From assembly GCA_963575745.1 (NCBI GenBank), contig CAUYUJ010018466.1:68501-132500 (forward strand): a stretch of DNA of 64,000 nucleotides, in the 5' to 3' direction. This document shows positions 33,511-43,190 of this stretch, one piece after another. This DNA is from Prorocentrum cordatum. Taxonomy: Eukaryota > Sar > Dinophyceae > Prorocentrales > Prorocentraceae. The position numbers and the translations under genes were made by a program. Positions within the stretch are counted from its first letter, which is position 1. Every line of letters starts with the position of its first letter. The notes under the pieces are model-generated. The model searched no databases and was not told where the DNA came from. It saw only the letters and a program-made list of their open reading frames with translations.

Positions 33511-33739
33511 CGCGGCATCGTGTTCCGAGTGCGAGTTCCCGACCATCGCGCCCGAGTGATCGAGCGACGCTGTGTAATCTCACGACGCGCCATGCATTGC
33601 ATTGAAGAACATCCTCGGCGTGAAGGACTGAGAGTCCGCATGCCCGGCCTACTGTCTGAGGCTGTGTTCGCGGGTAACTAACTCTATCATATCTTACGAT
33701 GGTGCAACGCCGGGCAACTCACGATTCGGATGGCAGCGT

Positions 33740-34057
33740 GGGCCAGACATGTTGGCTTTTCCAGATTCCGCAGCAGGTGTGGCCCGCAATTTGCACCGGA
33801 TAAGAGAGATCGCCTTGCAACGGATTCTAGAGGCCTCGGGCATCTTCCGTGGCAGCCGAGGCTCCCAGACCAACGCCACAATCGCTGGGCAGACCCTGGT
33901 CTACAAACCAGTTAAGCTGGGCGACTTCTACGGAGCTCCACCCACCAAAGACGTGAGCGGGTGGAGTGCTTCAGCCGCAGTCGTCCAGATGAGTGCCAAA
34001 CAGGGCGCCGTGATCATCAGCTACCGACGCGCCGAACAGATATGCCGTCTACGGTAA
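33740..34057 (+). pseudogene. Copia integrase C-terminal domain
   Basis: This 100-codon frame is the best preserved part of the element. It reads NLHRIREIALQRILEASG, then a linker and VYKPVKLGDFYGAPPTKDVS, then GWSASAAVVQMSAKQGAVII. The pattern matches the small barrel and the 'KD-x-SGW.GPA.VV' strand of the family. Confidence 0.65.
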
Positions 34058-34122
34058 GGCATGGATGAAGGTCGATCAGTGCATGATGATCCTATTGGCT
34101 AAGACCTTTCAACGCTCTGGCC

Positions 34123-34550
34123 TTGCCGACGCTGGCGCGGTCACCGCCGTGCTCTGTTGCTTTGGGCCTTGGGTACTTGGCCAGAAACGTCTTCATCCTC
34201 AATGGTGTCGCGGCCATCCAAGTCGGGCGTGGACTTGAGCGCATCGCGACCGGAGGAAGTCGAGACGGATCACTCCTGGCATGGTGGCGATCGGGCCATC
34301 GCGAAGCGGATGGCTGGTGGAGCTTCGGGGCCGGTAGACTAAGCCTTGACGTGCTCTTAGGTTCCGACCGCAGCAACTTAGAGAGGTATGTGGGCGCTGC
34401 TTCGGAGATCTCGTGGAAGATGAACTCCAGGTGTCAGACCCCCTAGGTGGCAGCGCCGATCCAGAGGAAGCTGGCACGCGCCCCGACGATTCCACGCGCG
34501 ACGACGGGGGGCTATCCACCATGGAGGGGGGCTCCACGAAGACTCCCTGA
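34123..34550 (+). pseudogene. Copia integrase-RT linker
   Basis: The frame reads GYLARNVFILNGVAAIQVGR, then GSLLAWWRSGHREADGWW. A second frame continues DLVEDELQVSDPLGGSADPE and an acidic, Thr-rich stretch. This arrangement is typical of the linker before RT in this family. The change of frame lies near 34400. Confidence 0.6.
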
Positions 34551-34743
34551 GCGATCGCTACTTCATCGACGCCGCATGGTGGGCAGCCTTAACGCGCGAC
34601 CAATTGGTAGTTCTGACGGATGTGTTGCTCATGGAGTCGGCCGCCCTCGGAGATCTCAGAGACGGGGGCCCCGCCTGCTCCATCGTATCCACTGCCGCAA
34701 GTCCTGTCTACAGAGGTTGGCCAGCACCGCCACTTAATCGCAG

Positions 34744-35720
34744 TTGGTGCTGCACGTCGAGACCATATGGGGCCATCGAGATCAACGAGGCGGGAAGGCC
34801 TGCGTGGAAATGTTGGCCCCGGACGAGATGCACACATATATGCTGAATCCCTGTTCCCGACGGTTGCTGTGCGCGACTTCAGGTTTACGTGGCAGGGGCC
34901 AAGGAGTCAAGGAGGCAGTTGTCGAACGTGATGCTGACACACTCATCCCCGAAGAGTTTCGAGAGCACGCTGCAGCCGCCGCTGCCGCTGTGTATCGCAA
35001 CTGCTTCTCACTGCGTCCACGCCGAGGAGCGTGCAACGTCCTCGACTGCAGGTGGGTTGGCAAGTGGAGAGTGTCACGAAGTAGAGCAGACCCATCTCAG
35101 AAGGATTGGATCATCCGCGTGGGGATGACCCTTCAGAGGCTTCATGGACGTCGACCCCGATCTCATCGCCACGTACGCGGGCACCCCACCACGATTCTCC
35201 CAACGCGTGATTGTCTCCCAGGCTGCCTGCCGAGGATGGACGATCGGTTCGTGGGGCGTCGAGACGGCCTTCCTGACAAGGTTTCAGATGCCAGGAGCTT
35301 GCGGTGGCAACGGGCGATCAAGGGCGCGAGGTCATGTTTGAGTTGAGCTCTCCCCTGATGTCGTCGCAGTCCTGCGCAGAGTAATGGGGCGCGAATACTT
35401 CGACCCAGAACTTGAAGTTCCCCGCGCGGAGAAACCAGGGAGTGCAAAGGTGCCGCAGGATACTGGTCCATCCGTCTCGCTAAGACCTCCAAAGAATGGT
35501 ATTGGTTATCCCACCGCTATACGACATCGAGTCTATCGCCAAAGATGGCGAGCCGGTTCTACTGGCCACCAAACATGGCGATCACAGCAAGATCGCAGGA
35601 TCACCGCAGGAAAAGTCCAAGTACGTCAATGTCTAGAGGAAACCCTTGGTAAAGGTGAGCAGGATGTCCGTGAAGGAACTTTTCAATGCGGCGGACATGA
35701 GCTGGCCCAGGTGGATCACA
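34744..35720 (+). pseudogene. Copia reverse transcriptase, catalytic DD lost
   Basis: The frame of 34744 carries EFREHAAAAAAAVYRNCFSL and NVLDCRWVGKWRV, the entry to RT. A frameshift near 35135 leads to GFMDVDPDLIATYAGTPPRF and VSQAACRGWTIGSWGVETAFL. After an in-frame TGA at 35339-35341 the same frame continues YFDPELE and the KPG turn. Another shift gives KGAAGYWSIRLAKTSKEWYW. The catalytic loop, normally H-V-D-D in relatives, reads KHGDHSK at 35571-35591, so the second Asp is His. RT would copy element RNA into DNA; this copy cannot. Confidence 0.75.
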
Positions 35721-36535
35721 TGGAGGCTCTGATGCCAGTGGGAAGCGCTGAGCTAGTTGGCAAGCCCAACACTGAGCTCGCTCCACATAACCTGGCCAAT
35801 ATGTATCGCGGCCAGCTGCCGGCGCTGGCCTGCACGCTCGTCGCGCGAATCGATCTGTGCGTCTGCGTAGTCGCACATCAGAGCCACGCAGCGGCGACAA
35901 CGTGCGGCCGCATACGGGAGCTCAACGCGCTTGTAAGATCGGCGCAGGCCGCGCCATTACGGATCCATTATCCGTCCATGCGTTTCGCGCGCGAGCTCGA
36001 CATGAACCGCGACGCAGCATGCCGAATGGGGCGAAAGGATGGCGCCGACGCGGGGCGAGCCTTGCGAGGAGCCATCTTTCTGCGCATGGCCGCTGGCGAC
36101 GCGGATTCTCACCGAACGTCCGTTGGCAAGCGAATCTGCCATCTACTGGATTGGCAGTGTGGCGCGCTCGAAACAGTTGCGCGAAGCACCTTTGCACGTG
36201 AACTGATGGCCGCGGTCGCTCCAACAGATCGTGGCCTCGTTCTCGCCACCAGGCTCCGCGAAGTACTCGGAGGACTCGAGTCCAGAAGCTGCTCGTCGCC
36301 AGCGTGATGGTCATCAGCTGTTCGACTTGCAAAGTGAGCTCTGCCTCGACTTGATGGGGGTGGTCGCAGCCGTCTCAGCTGCGAAACCCAACCCCGCAGC
36401 ATGACATTTGTTACTACCGCATGTGCTCTTGTTCCGTGGCTCCCTGAGCGCGTGCCAACTTTGGGTCTTGAGCTGGAAAGACACGTGATGAGATGCGGAT
36501 GGAGTGACTGACCGGCGGTCGTATATTTTGATCTA
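35721..36535 (+). pseudogene. Copia RNase H
   Basis: In the frame of 35384: NLANMYRGQLPALACTLVAR, then MNRDAACRMG, then CHLLDWQCGALETVARSTF followed by ARELMAAVAPTDRG. The catalytic Glu of RSTFxxEL is kept. After about 36280 the frame changes to SPEAARRQRDGHQLFDLQSE and LCLDLMGVVAAVSA. A further frame carries the terminal KDT...DADGVTD block near 36478-36505. At least two frameshifts are present. Confidence 0.7.
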
Positions 36536-37040
36536 CTCTCCGCGATGTGGCCGGTGGCTCGCGTCAGCGGTCGGTTGCGCCGTGCGCAGTCGCGCAAACG
36601 TCGGCTGTCATTCTCGCCGTGCTATCAGGCCATGAGCGCCAGCGGGCATCCGACACTAACACTTATCATCATGCAGATAGGATTTGCGTTGTGGTCCGTT
36701 CTCTTCGGGATCATCGGTCGTTCCTCATCGTTATCTTTCGGGAGATTTGTTACGGGGCACTTGGTGGTTGAGATGTCTGTTGCAGCGCGGCATCTCGGGA
36801 GCATGTTGTCAGGCATGTCGTCGATGCAGTGGTCAGCATTCGCTGTCGTATGAGTGTGGTTGAGCATATGTACGGACTTATCGAAGTAGCAAGAGTGGGT
36901 CAGGGATGCGCACTCACGACGCCCGGCCGGAGCGCGCTGAGCCGCCGTTTGTGGCTCGCGCGCCCCTTGGCCCGCGCGCGGGCTGCCGACGCGCGTCGCT
37001 GCGCGCTGGCGGCCACCCGCCGACGCGCGCGCGCGCGTGT
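36536..37040. other. Spacer downstream of the Copia element
   Basis: No gene is recognised. If the element kept a 3' LTR it would lie here, but no matching 5' copy was found by eye. A CGCG-rich stretch lies at 36990-37040. Confidence 0.4.
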
Positions 37041-37050
37041 TAGCGTGCCT

Positions 37051-37460
37051 CAGAGCAAGCCGCCGAAGCCTCCAGGGCCGCCACCGCCTTTTCGCTCGCG
37101 GTCTGCATCCTCGTCATCCTTGTCGCCCACGGAGGAAGGTGCGCCATCGGAAGACCTAGTGCTCGCAGCAGCGCCCGCGCGTCGAGCCGTGCCGCGTGCT
37201 CGATCTCCGACGCCCCCTCCAGGCGCGCGGGCGAGGTGCGGTGGCCCAGCGGGGCTGCTGGTCACGGTCCGTCCTCCTGGAATGCCTCCGATGATGCTTC
37301 CGCCGAGCAGGTCGCAAGCACGTCGAGTGGAACATCGGGTGCAGCAGTCCAACGAGGCAAGGCGTGTCATTGTTGACGCTTCGCGAATCCCCACCAGCCC
37401 ATCCAGAAACGATGCCCAGAGGAATTGCCTCGATCAGGGAAGCGGGCAGCACGCAGAGGA
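37051..37460 (+). CDS. Proline/serine-rich coding-like segment, unknown
   Basis: An open frame after GCCTCAG reads SKPPKPPGPPPPFRSRSASS and then an acidic and a basic stretch, and continues to the minisatellite border. Low-complexity Pro/Ser/Arg content without a domain. It could be part of the Copia surroundings or an independent exon; the start at an AG is guesswork. Confidence 0.25.
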
Positions 37461-37469
37461 ACGGTCCCC

Positions 37470-38215
37470 CAGTGGAGGCTTCTTGGAGCGTCTTGGGGGC
37501 CTCTTGGCGGTCCCGGACGCCTCTGCGAGCGTCTTGGGTGCCTCGCAGAGCTTCTTGGGGCCTCTTGGGGGTCTCTTGTGAGCCTCTTGGAGGCCCCTTG
37601 GGCGCCTGTTGGGGCCTCCTGGGGCTTCCTGGAGGCCGCTTGGGGCCCTCTTGAAGCGCTCTTGGGAGCCCTGGGAGCGCTCTTTGAGCCCTCTTGGGCC
37701 ATTTTGGAACCATCTAGAGGCTTCGGCGAGAAAGCCGAAAACATTGATTTTACTAAGGTTTTGGAAGGATCTTGGCGTCTTCGGGTCCTCCTGGGGCAGC
37801 TCTTTGGCCACTTTGAGCCGTCTTGGAGCGGTCTTGGGGCCTCTTGGAGCATCGTGGGCGCCATCTTGAGGCATCTTGGGATATCTTGAGCTATCTAGGA
37901 GATCATCTTTGGCTCTCCCAGGCGTTCGTGGAGTCATCTGAAGCAGTGCCCCCCCCAGGAAACCCAAATGTGGCCAAAACCGTTGTAAAATCAGCGATTT
38001 TGGCATTGTCGCCGAGTCCTCTTGGAGCGTCTTGGGTGTCTCTGGGGTGCCTCTGGGGGGCCGCTTGGGGCCTCTTGGGGGTGTCTTGGGGGTCTCTTGG
38101 GGGCCTCCTGGGGCCTCCTGGGGGCCTCTTGGGGCTTCCTGGCCACCTTGGGGCCCTCTTGGGGCACCCTTGGGGCCTCCTGGGCGCTTCTCGGGGCCAC
38201 CTTGGGTGAGATCGA
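37470..38215. repeat. TTGGGGCCTC minisatellite, copy 3
   Basis: Same unit as copies 1 and 2 (GGCCTCTTGGGGGTCTC and variants) but a different internal order. It lacks the GACAGATCGTTCGGCGAT landmark. An embedded AAATCAGCGATTTTGGCATT (37988) resembles AAATCAGTGATTTTTCTC in copy 1 (14590). Confidence 0.85.
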
Positions 38216-38518
38216 TCACAGGAGGGGGGCTAACTAATTAGCGCCCCCTCCTCAGGAGACCACAATGAGGCCAAAGCCCCAATAAAACCAATCAATGATT
38301 TCGGGTTCCTCGCCGGGGCCGTTTTGGACGCCCCGACGACTCGCGAAACCACCCGTCCAGGTCCTGGGGAAGGGTAGGGGGAAGGGTCAAGAGTCTCCCT
38401 CCCCGCCCGCAAGCCGCCCCGCTCACTCCCACCCGACCTCCCAGCACAGACGTAGCACCCGAGCCTGGCCCGAGCCGCAGCATATGCAGCAGTCGTCTTT
38501 GGATGGCCAGCTACTGGG
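38216..38518. other. Spacer, no gene supported
   Basis: It begins with GCGCCCCCTCCTCAGGAG and contains no recognisable protein. Confidence 0.4.
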
Positions 38519-38656
38519 GGCCACTCCGCCGCCGCCGCCGCCGCCCGCCGCCGCCGCCGGCGCCGCGCCGCCGCCGCCGCCGGCGCCGCGCCGCCGCCGT
38601 CGCTGCCAAATCGCCGCCGCCGCAGCCGCTGCCGCCGCAGTCGCTGCCGCCGCGCT

Positions 38657-38688
<32 letters not shown>

Positions 38689-38795
38689 CGCCGCCCCCGC
38701 CGCCCCCGCCGCCGCCGCTGCCCCCGCCGCCGCCGCGGCCGCGCCGCCGCAGCCGCTGCCCCCGCCGCAGCCGCCGCAGCCGCTGCCGCCGCCAA
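38519..38795. repeat. (GCC/GCG)n triplet tract
   Basis: About 275 bp of GCCGCC with short GCTGCC and CGTCGC interruptions. Poly-Pro, poly-Ala or poly-Arg frames here are artefacts. Confidence 0.92.
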
Positions 38796-38798
38796 GTG

Positions 38799-39705
38799 TA
38801 CTCTGTATTGTTTTTTTGACAGGGATGGTGGGGGAGGCCGCGTCGGGTTTGCTGCGCATGCTCCGAGTTTGGAGACAGATGTTTTGCATGGTTTTTTACG
38901 AGGGATGGTGGGGGCAGAGTGTGTTTTTCCCTACCTAGGCTCTGCCTAGAAGGGTTCTTACTCTCTAGCTTAAACGGGCCGGGCAGTGGAAAGCGCCCCG
39001 GGCGGTTCCCCCAGTCCCCGCCCCGCGGTTCCCCCAGTTGCGCCCCCTGGGTTCACCCAGCTTAGCTTAGCTAAGTGTAGCTTAGCTAAGCTTAGCTTAT
39101 CTCATCTTAGCTTAGCTTGCCTTAGCTTAGCTTAGCTTTGCCTAGCCTAGCTTGGCTTAGCTTTGCTTAGCTTAGCTTAGCTTGGCTTAGTTTAGCGTAG
39201 CCTAGCCTAGCCTAGCCCAGCTTAGCTTAGCTTAGCTTACCTTAGCTTAGCGCAGCATTAGCACAACATTAGCACAGCATAGCATATCATAGCATAGCAT
39301 AGCCAAGCAGAGCATCGCATAGCATAGCTCAGCATAGCATAGCACAGCGCAACATAGCATCGCATATCATATCATATCATATCATATCATTGCTTAGCAT
39401 AACACAGCGCAGCATAGCATATCATATCGTAGCATAGTATAGCATATCATAGCATAGCATAGCACAGCATACCCTAGCCTAGCCCAGCGTAGCATTGCGC
39501 AGCATATCATAGCATAGCATAGCATATCATAGCATAGCATAGCATATCATAGCATAGCATAACATAGCAGAGCATAACATAGCGCAGCACAGCATCCACT
39601 ATTGCTGCTGCTAAAGTTGCTTTCCCAGAGGCTCCAACTCCTAGTTAGGGTCGCACTGGGATAATGTATTGTTTTTTTTTGTACGAGGGATGGTGGTGGT
39701 GGGGG
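38799..39705. repeat. T-tract/GAGGGATGGTGG motif in three copies around pentamer satellites
   Basis: A motif made of a T run followed within a few bases by GAGGGATGGTGG (or CAGGGATGGTGG) occurs at about 38810, 38888 and 39671. The first and third are preceded by TGTATTG. The second and third copies flank the pentamer satellites. Confidence 0.7.
39055..39600. repeat. TTAGC then ATAGC pentamer satellites
   Basis: 39058-39250 is built of AGCTTAGCTT variants and 39250-39600 of AGCATAGCAT variants with ATCAT interruptions. The change from TTAGC to ATAGC units is abrupt. Confidence 0.93.
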
Positions 39706-39965
39706 GCCCGCATGGACCTGGGCTGGCTCCCAGTCGCCTGGGGGAGGGGGTGTATATCAATGAGGAGCAGTGATCAACCCCTCCCCGAGAGGGAAGGAGG
39801 AGGGGTGGAAGAGGAAACGCCCTAAACCACCGACGCCCAGAGGGCTGGTGGGATTTCAAGCTCGTCTGCTTCTCGAGGTCAAGTTCGGGCTCGGGCTTCC
39901 CCGTTGCCGCTCGCGCCCGCCGTCTCCGCGCAGGCCGCGCGGCTGCCTCGTCTTACTTTCGGTTG

Positions 39966-40289
39966 ATGCCCGCCAGCAGGGCATCCGCACTCGCGCCGAG
40001 TCCTCCGAGCGCTTCACCGCGTCCCGACGTGCCAGCTTCGGCGCTCGCGGAAGGCGCTCGGCCGTTCAGCGCGAACGGCGAAGAGGTGGCGCCGTTCGCG
40101 AGGCAATTGCGCGTCGCCGACCCAATCCCCGAGCAGATGCTCCGCTGTGACCTCTTCTCGACCAGCGTCATGTATCCAGAACTGCGCGCCGGATTCGCGT
40201 TCGGGGCTCGCGGGGCCATGGGCTGGCGGAGCGGTGCAAGGCCGCGGCGCGCGAACGCTCTGGTCAGCATCGCCCTCGTGATTTCCACG
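39966..40289 (+). CDS. Candidate first exon, unknown protein with C-terminal hydrophobic segment
   Basis: ATG at 39966 opens a 108-codon frame that ends in phase 0 at ACG|GTGAGT, a near-consensus donor. The composition is protein-like: a Pro/Ser/Ala-rich N-terminus, an ordered middle (VAPFARQLRVADPIPEQM, CDLFSTSVMYPELRAGF) and a hydrophobic stretch (NALVSIALVIST) just before the donor. If translation ran through instead of splicing, 20 further residues precede a stop and the hydrophobic stretch would be longer, like a membrane anchor. No family recognised. Confidence 0.4.
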
Positions 40290-40726
40290 GTGAGTCTCTG
40301 TAGTGTGTGGAGCTCGTGGAGCCCTCGACAGAGGGCCCAGTGCAGGCGCTAGTGGGTGCTCGCAGACGTCGGCTCGTGGCCAGGATGCGGTCGGGATCCG
40401 TTGGCCGCGCGCGACGAAACGTCGCTCGGCGTGCCCTCGTCCAAGAACAGGCCGCTCGGCTGTGAGCGGCCAGCGGCGCTGTCACCGCGTGCGTCGCGCC
40501 CCCCATAGCCTCTGGATGAGCGCGCGCCGCGCGCTCCACCTCGTCGCCGCCTCTCTCTGGAGTTTCAGCCCCAGTCACCTTCTCGCGTGGCTGAATGCGA
40601 CGAGGCCTGCGCGGCTCGCGGCTCGGGCTGGGGACTGGCGCTACCGCGCCCGTCGACCCCGCGCCCATTCTGAGCGAAGACGGGGGCCGTGGCGCCCATC
40701 GGCCCCCGCGGGCGCGCCGCGGTGAT

Positions 40727-41300
40727 AGCGGGCAAGGGCAAGGGCAAGGGCAAAGCCGCGGACAAGAGCAAGAGAGAACCCATGTCAGAAAACGCCGCCG
40801 ACTTCCCAAGAAACAGAAGACCTGCAGGGCTGGGGGGAAGGTCCGGCGCCGGCGCGCCCGCGCGGCCCCCCGCGCGGCTGGCGCCGACGAGCCGCAGCAG
40901 CCGCTTTCGCCCGCGGGCAGTGCCGAGCCCGGCGCGCCCAGCGAGGGGGTCGCACACAGTAGTCGTGATCGAAGCGGCTCCCGCGGATCGTGACCGCAGT
41001 GGGCGTCGAGGCGATAGCGCCAAAAGGGTGCGAACATCCCTCGAGGTCTATCTCCATCCATCGCCTTCTCTCCCACCTACCAGGTCAAGGCACTGCGCCT
41101 CCACCTCGCCCTTCATGCGACCCCGGCCCATCGTCTTGCTTAAGTCGCAGGGCAGGCTTTCAAACGTCGTGTCTGCGGCCGGAGGTCACCAACATCATGT
41201 GCAATGTGGCACAAGGAAACTCGCACTGTCATCGCTCGCGCGTATGAGCTCCTCCAGTGCGCCTTTAAGAGCACCATCGAGCTACCCGTTACAGAGGGTG
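40727..41300 (+). other. Basic, coding-like sequence
   Basis: VIAGKGKGKGKAADKSKREP begins one frame; a neighbouring frame continues with KRRRLPKKQKTCRAGGKVRR. A later stretch (41180-41290, RAYELLQCAFKSTIELPVTE) ends near GAG|GGTGAGC, a possible donor. It may be exons of the gene starting at 39966, but no junctions can be fixed. Confidence 0.25.
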
Positions 41301-41589
41301 AGCCCGCGCCCCAGCGTCGCGCGCCCGTCGGGTCAGACAGAGACGGCGTCTCCCTGCCGAGTCTACACTGTGCTGGTGGTTCGACAGTTCTGGTTCCCTT
41401 CTTCCTTTGGTCTTTCCTCTCCGCCAGAGCTGTTCGATCGCCCGCACAATCCCGACTGAAATGGGAGGGGCCGCCGCTGTTTGACCCGAGCGTCGACGCA
41501 TATATGAGTGATGTGCGCATCCTTTAACAGTGCATTCAACATTTTATCGCCGCCATGGTTTCTCTCGTGCAGTTTCCAATCCCTGCAAT

Positions 41590-42235
41590 TCTAGCTCTTC
41601 CTGCTCCTCCTCCTCCTCCTCGTCCTCCCCCTCCTCCTCCTCCTCCTTCTCTTCCTCCTCCTCTCATTCGCCTGTCCTTGTCATTATCTGCCTTCTGGGA
41701 TCATCCGAGAACCCTTCGAAGCCCCCGCCCTCCCCCCTCCAAAAAGCCTGACTCTTCGTCCCGTCCTTCTTTCCTCCTACCCTCTCCGTCTTCTCCTTCT
41801 GCTCCTCTTCTCCTCCTTCGTCTCCTCGTCCTCCTCCTCCTCCTCCTCCTCCTCCTGCTCCTCCTCCTCGTCCTCCTCCTCCTCCCTTCCGCGCCCCCCG
41901 ATTGTTTTTTGTCATCATTAGCCCTTTGGGAGCATCCGGGAACCCTTTGAAGCCCCGCTGCCCCCCCCCTTCCAAAGAGCCTGAATTCTCGTCCCTTCCT
42001 TGTTCCCCCTTGCCCCTCCTCCGTCTCCTCCCTCTGCTCCTCCCTCTCCTCTTTTGTCTCCTCCTCCTCCTCCATGACTTCCTCCTCCTCTCCTCCTCCT
42101 CCTCCTCCTCCTCCTCCTTTTCCTTTTCCTCCTCCTCCTCCTTCTCCTCCTCCTCCTCCTTCTCTTCCTCCTGCTCCTTTTCCTTTTCCTTTTCCTTTTC
42201 CTCCTCCTCCTCCTCCTCCTCCTCCTCCTCCTCCC
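41590..42235. repeat. (TCC)n tracts with a duplicated 230-bp unit
   Basis: A unit with TTGTCATTAT, then GGGATCATCCGAGAACCC, then TCCAAAAAGCCTGA and CGTCCCGTCC (41676-41905) recurs diverged from about 41905 (TTGTCATCAT, GGGAGCATCCGGGAACCC, TCCAAAGAGCCTGA). TCC and CTTTTC tracts lie before, between and after the copies. The last tract ends in CTCCCAG. Confidence 0.8.
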
Positions 42236-42237
42236 AG

Positions 42238-42264
42238 GCCGCGATGTTTGACAAGAAGAAGTGA
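42238..42264 (+). CDS. Candidate terminal exon (AAMFDKKK-stop)
   Basis: Directly after the TCC tract and CCCAG the sequence reads AAMFDKKK followed by TGA. The polypyrimidine tract, AG|G junction and short lysine-rich C-terminus fit a last exon. The upstream exon is not identified. Confidence 0.3.
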   Translation, partial: AAMFDKKK

Positions 42265-42691
42265 GCCCGAGAGCCCGGCCGGCGAGCACGGTAACATCAA
42301 CCACGGGGCCTGCCACTGCGCGCCGCGCCGCGCTGGCCCCCCCGGGGGCGCGCCCCCTTCGGTCGGGGGCGGGCGAATCCCGTACTTCCGACGTCCCTGG
42401 CCCTGGCGCCAGGTGGCCCCATTTTTTCCAGGGAGACCCACATCAGAAGGGTCTGGTCATCGTGCGCGTTCGGTTGGGTGTCTTTTCAGGGGGCGCCCAG
42501 GGCGGCGCCAGTAGCACTTAGTCAGCTCCCGCGGGGACCAGCGCTGACCTGGCCGTTTATGGGGCCAGCCACAAACGGGGTCGGGCGGATCACCCGTATC
42601 AGGGGTATGAGATAAGGCCAGCACGAACCATTTTGACACAAATGGGGCGACGTGCTCGAAGTGCTTCAATCACAGAAGGTCTCGATACCGT

Positions 42692-42755
42692 GAGGTGAGC
42701 CAACACGCAACCGTCGCCATGTGCCCAACCTGACCGTTGCCAGGTGGCTCACCTC
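42692..42755. other. Inverted repeat, 11-bp perfect arms
   Basis: GAGGTGAGCCA at 42692-42702 and its exact complement TGGCTCACCTC at 42745-42755, with a 42-bp loop. It could form a hairpin or be a trace of a small element; no role is shown. Confidence 0.6.
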
Positions 42756-43084
42756 GCAAGAAAGAATATCGTGATAACCCACTAGGTTCCAGGGAGGTCG
42801 GGAGCCGAAAAACTGCGAGCCACATAGAGGTGCAAGCAAACAAGATAAGATACAAATCGACACCGCTCTGGTGCACCTTGTGTTTTTTTTTCGATTTGAA
42901 TGATCCTCCCTGGGCCTGCACCTTGTCTCTACAGTGTATGCAGGAATCGCTCTCTCGCGAGGTATTCTTTCACAGTTTACTGCGGCGCCGTGCCCCCCGT
43001 ATTGAGGAACCATGCTCTCGCTTTGGATTTCCAAACTCTCTATTTGGATATTGCGCTAGAGTTCGAAACTTCCTCGCGAATCAT

Positions 43085-43190
43085 GTTGGATTGACGGTCA
43101 GCAGCCCGCCCGCCCGACCAGGCCCTCGGGGCCCGCCCGCCCGACCTGCCCGTTCGGGTCCGCCCGCCCGACCCGCCAGTCTGGTTCTGC
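43085..43190. repeat. CCGCCCGCCCGACC tandem repeat
   Basis: Four to five units of CCCGCCCGCCCGACC separated by short variable spacers, spacing about 20-35 bp. Confidence 0.8.

Larger units (their letters stand above)
27053..36535 (+). mobile_element. Degenerate Copia-type retrotransposon, dinoflagellate type
   Basis: Recognisable segments occur in the order gag (27.05-27.66), aspartic protease (29.6-30.2), methyltransferase-like segment (31.75-31.93), integrase (33.0-34.06), linker (34.1-34.55), RT (34.9-35.7) and RNase H (35.8-36.53), all on +. The integrase-before-RT order is diagnostic of Copia. Each segment is split over two or three frames and has in-frame stops and lost catalytic residues, so the element is dead. 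I could not find paired LTRs by eye; the ends given are those of the recognisable protein. TTGGGGCC minisatellite lies on both sides (26262-26830 and 37470-38215). Confidence 0.8.

Noticed and set aside
26830-37470. Long terminal repeats of the Copia element
   Set aside because: No direct repeat with TG...CA ends was found by eye on both sides; a computed self-alignment would be needed.
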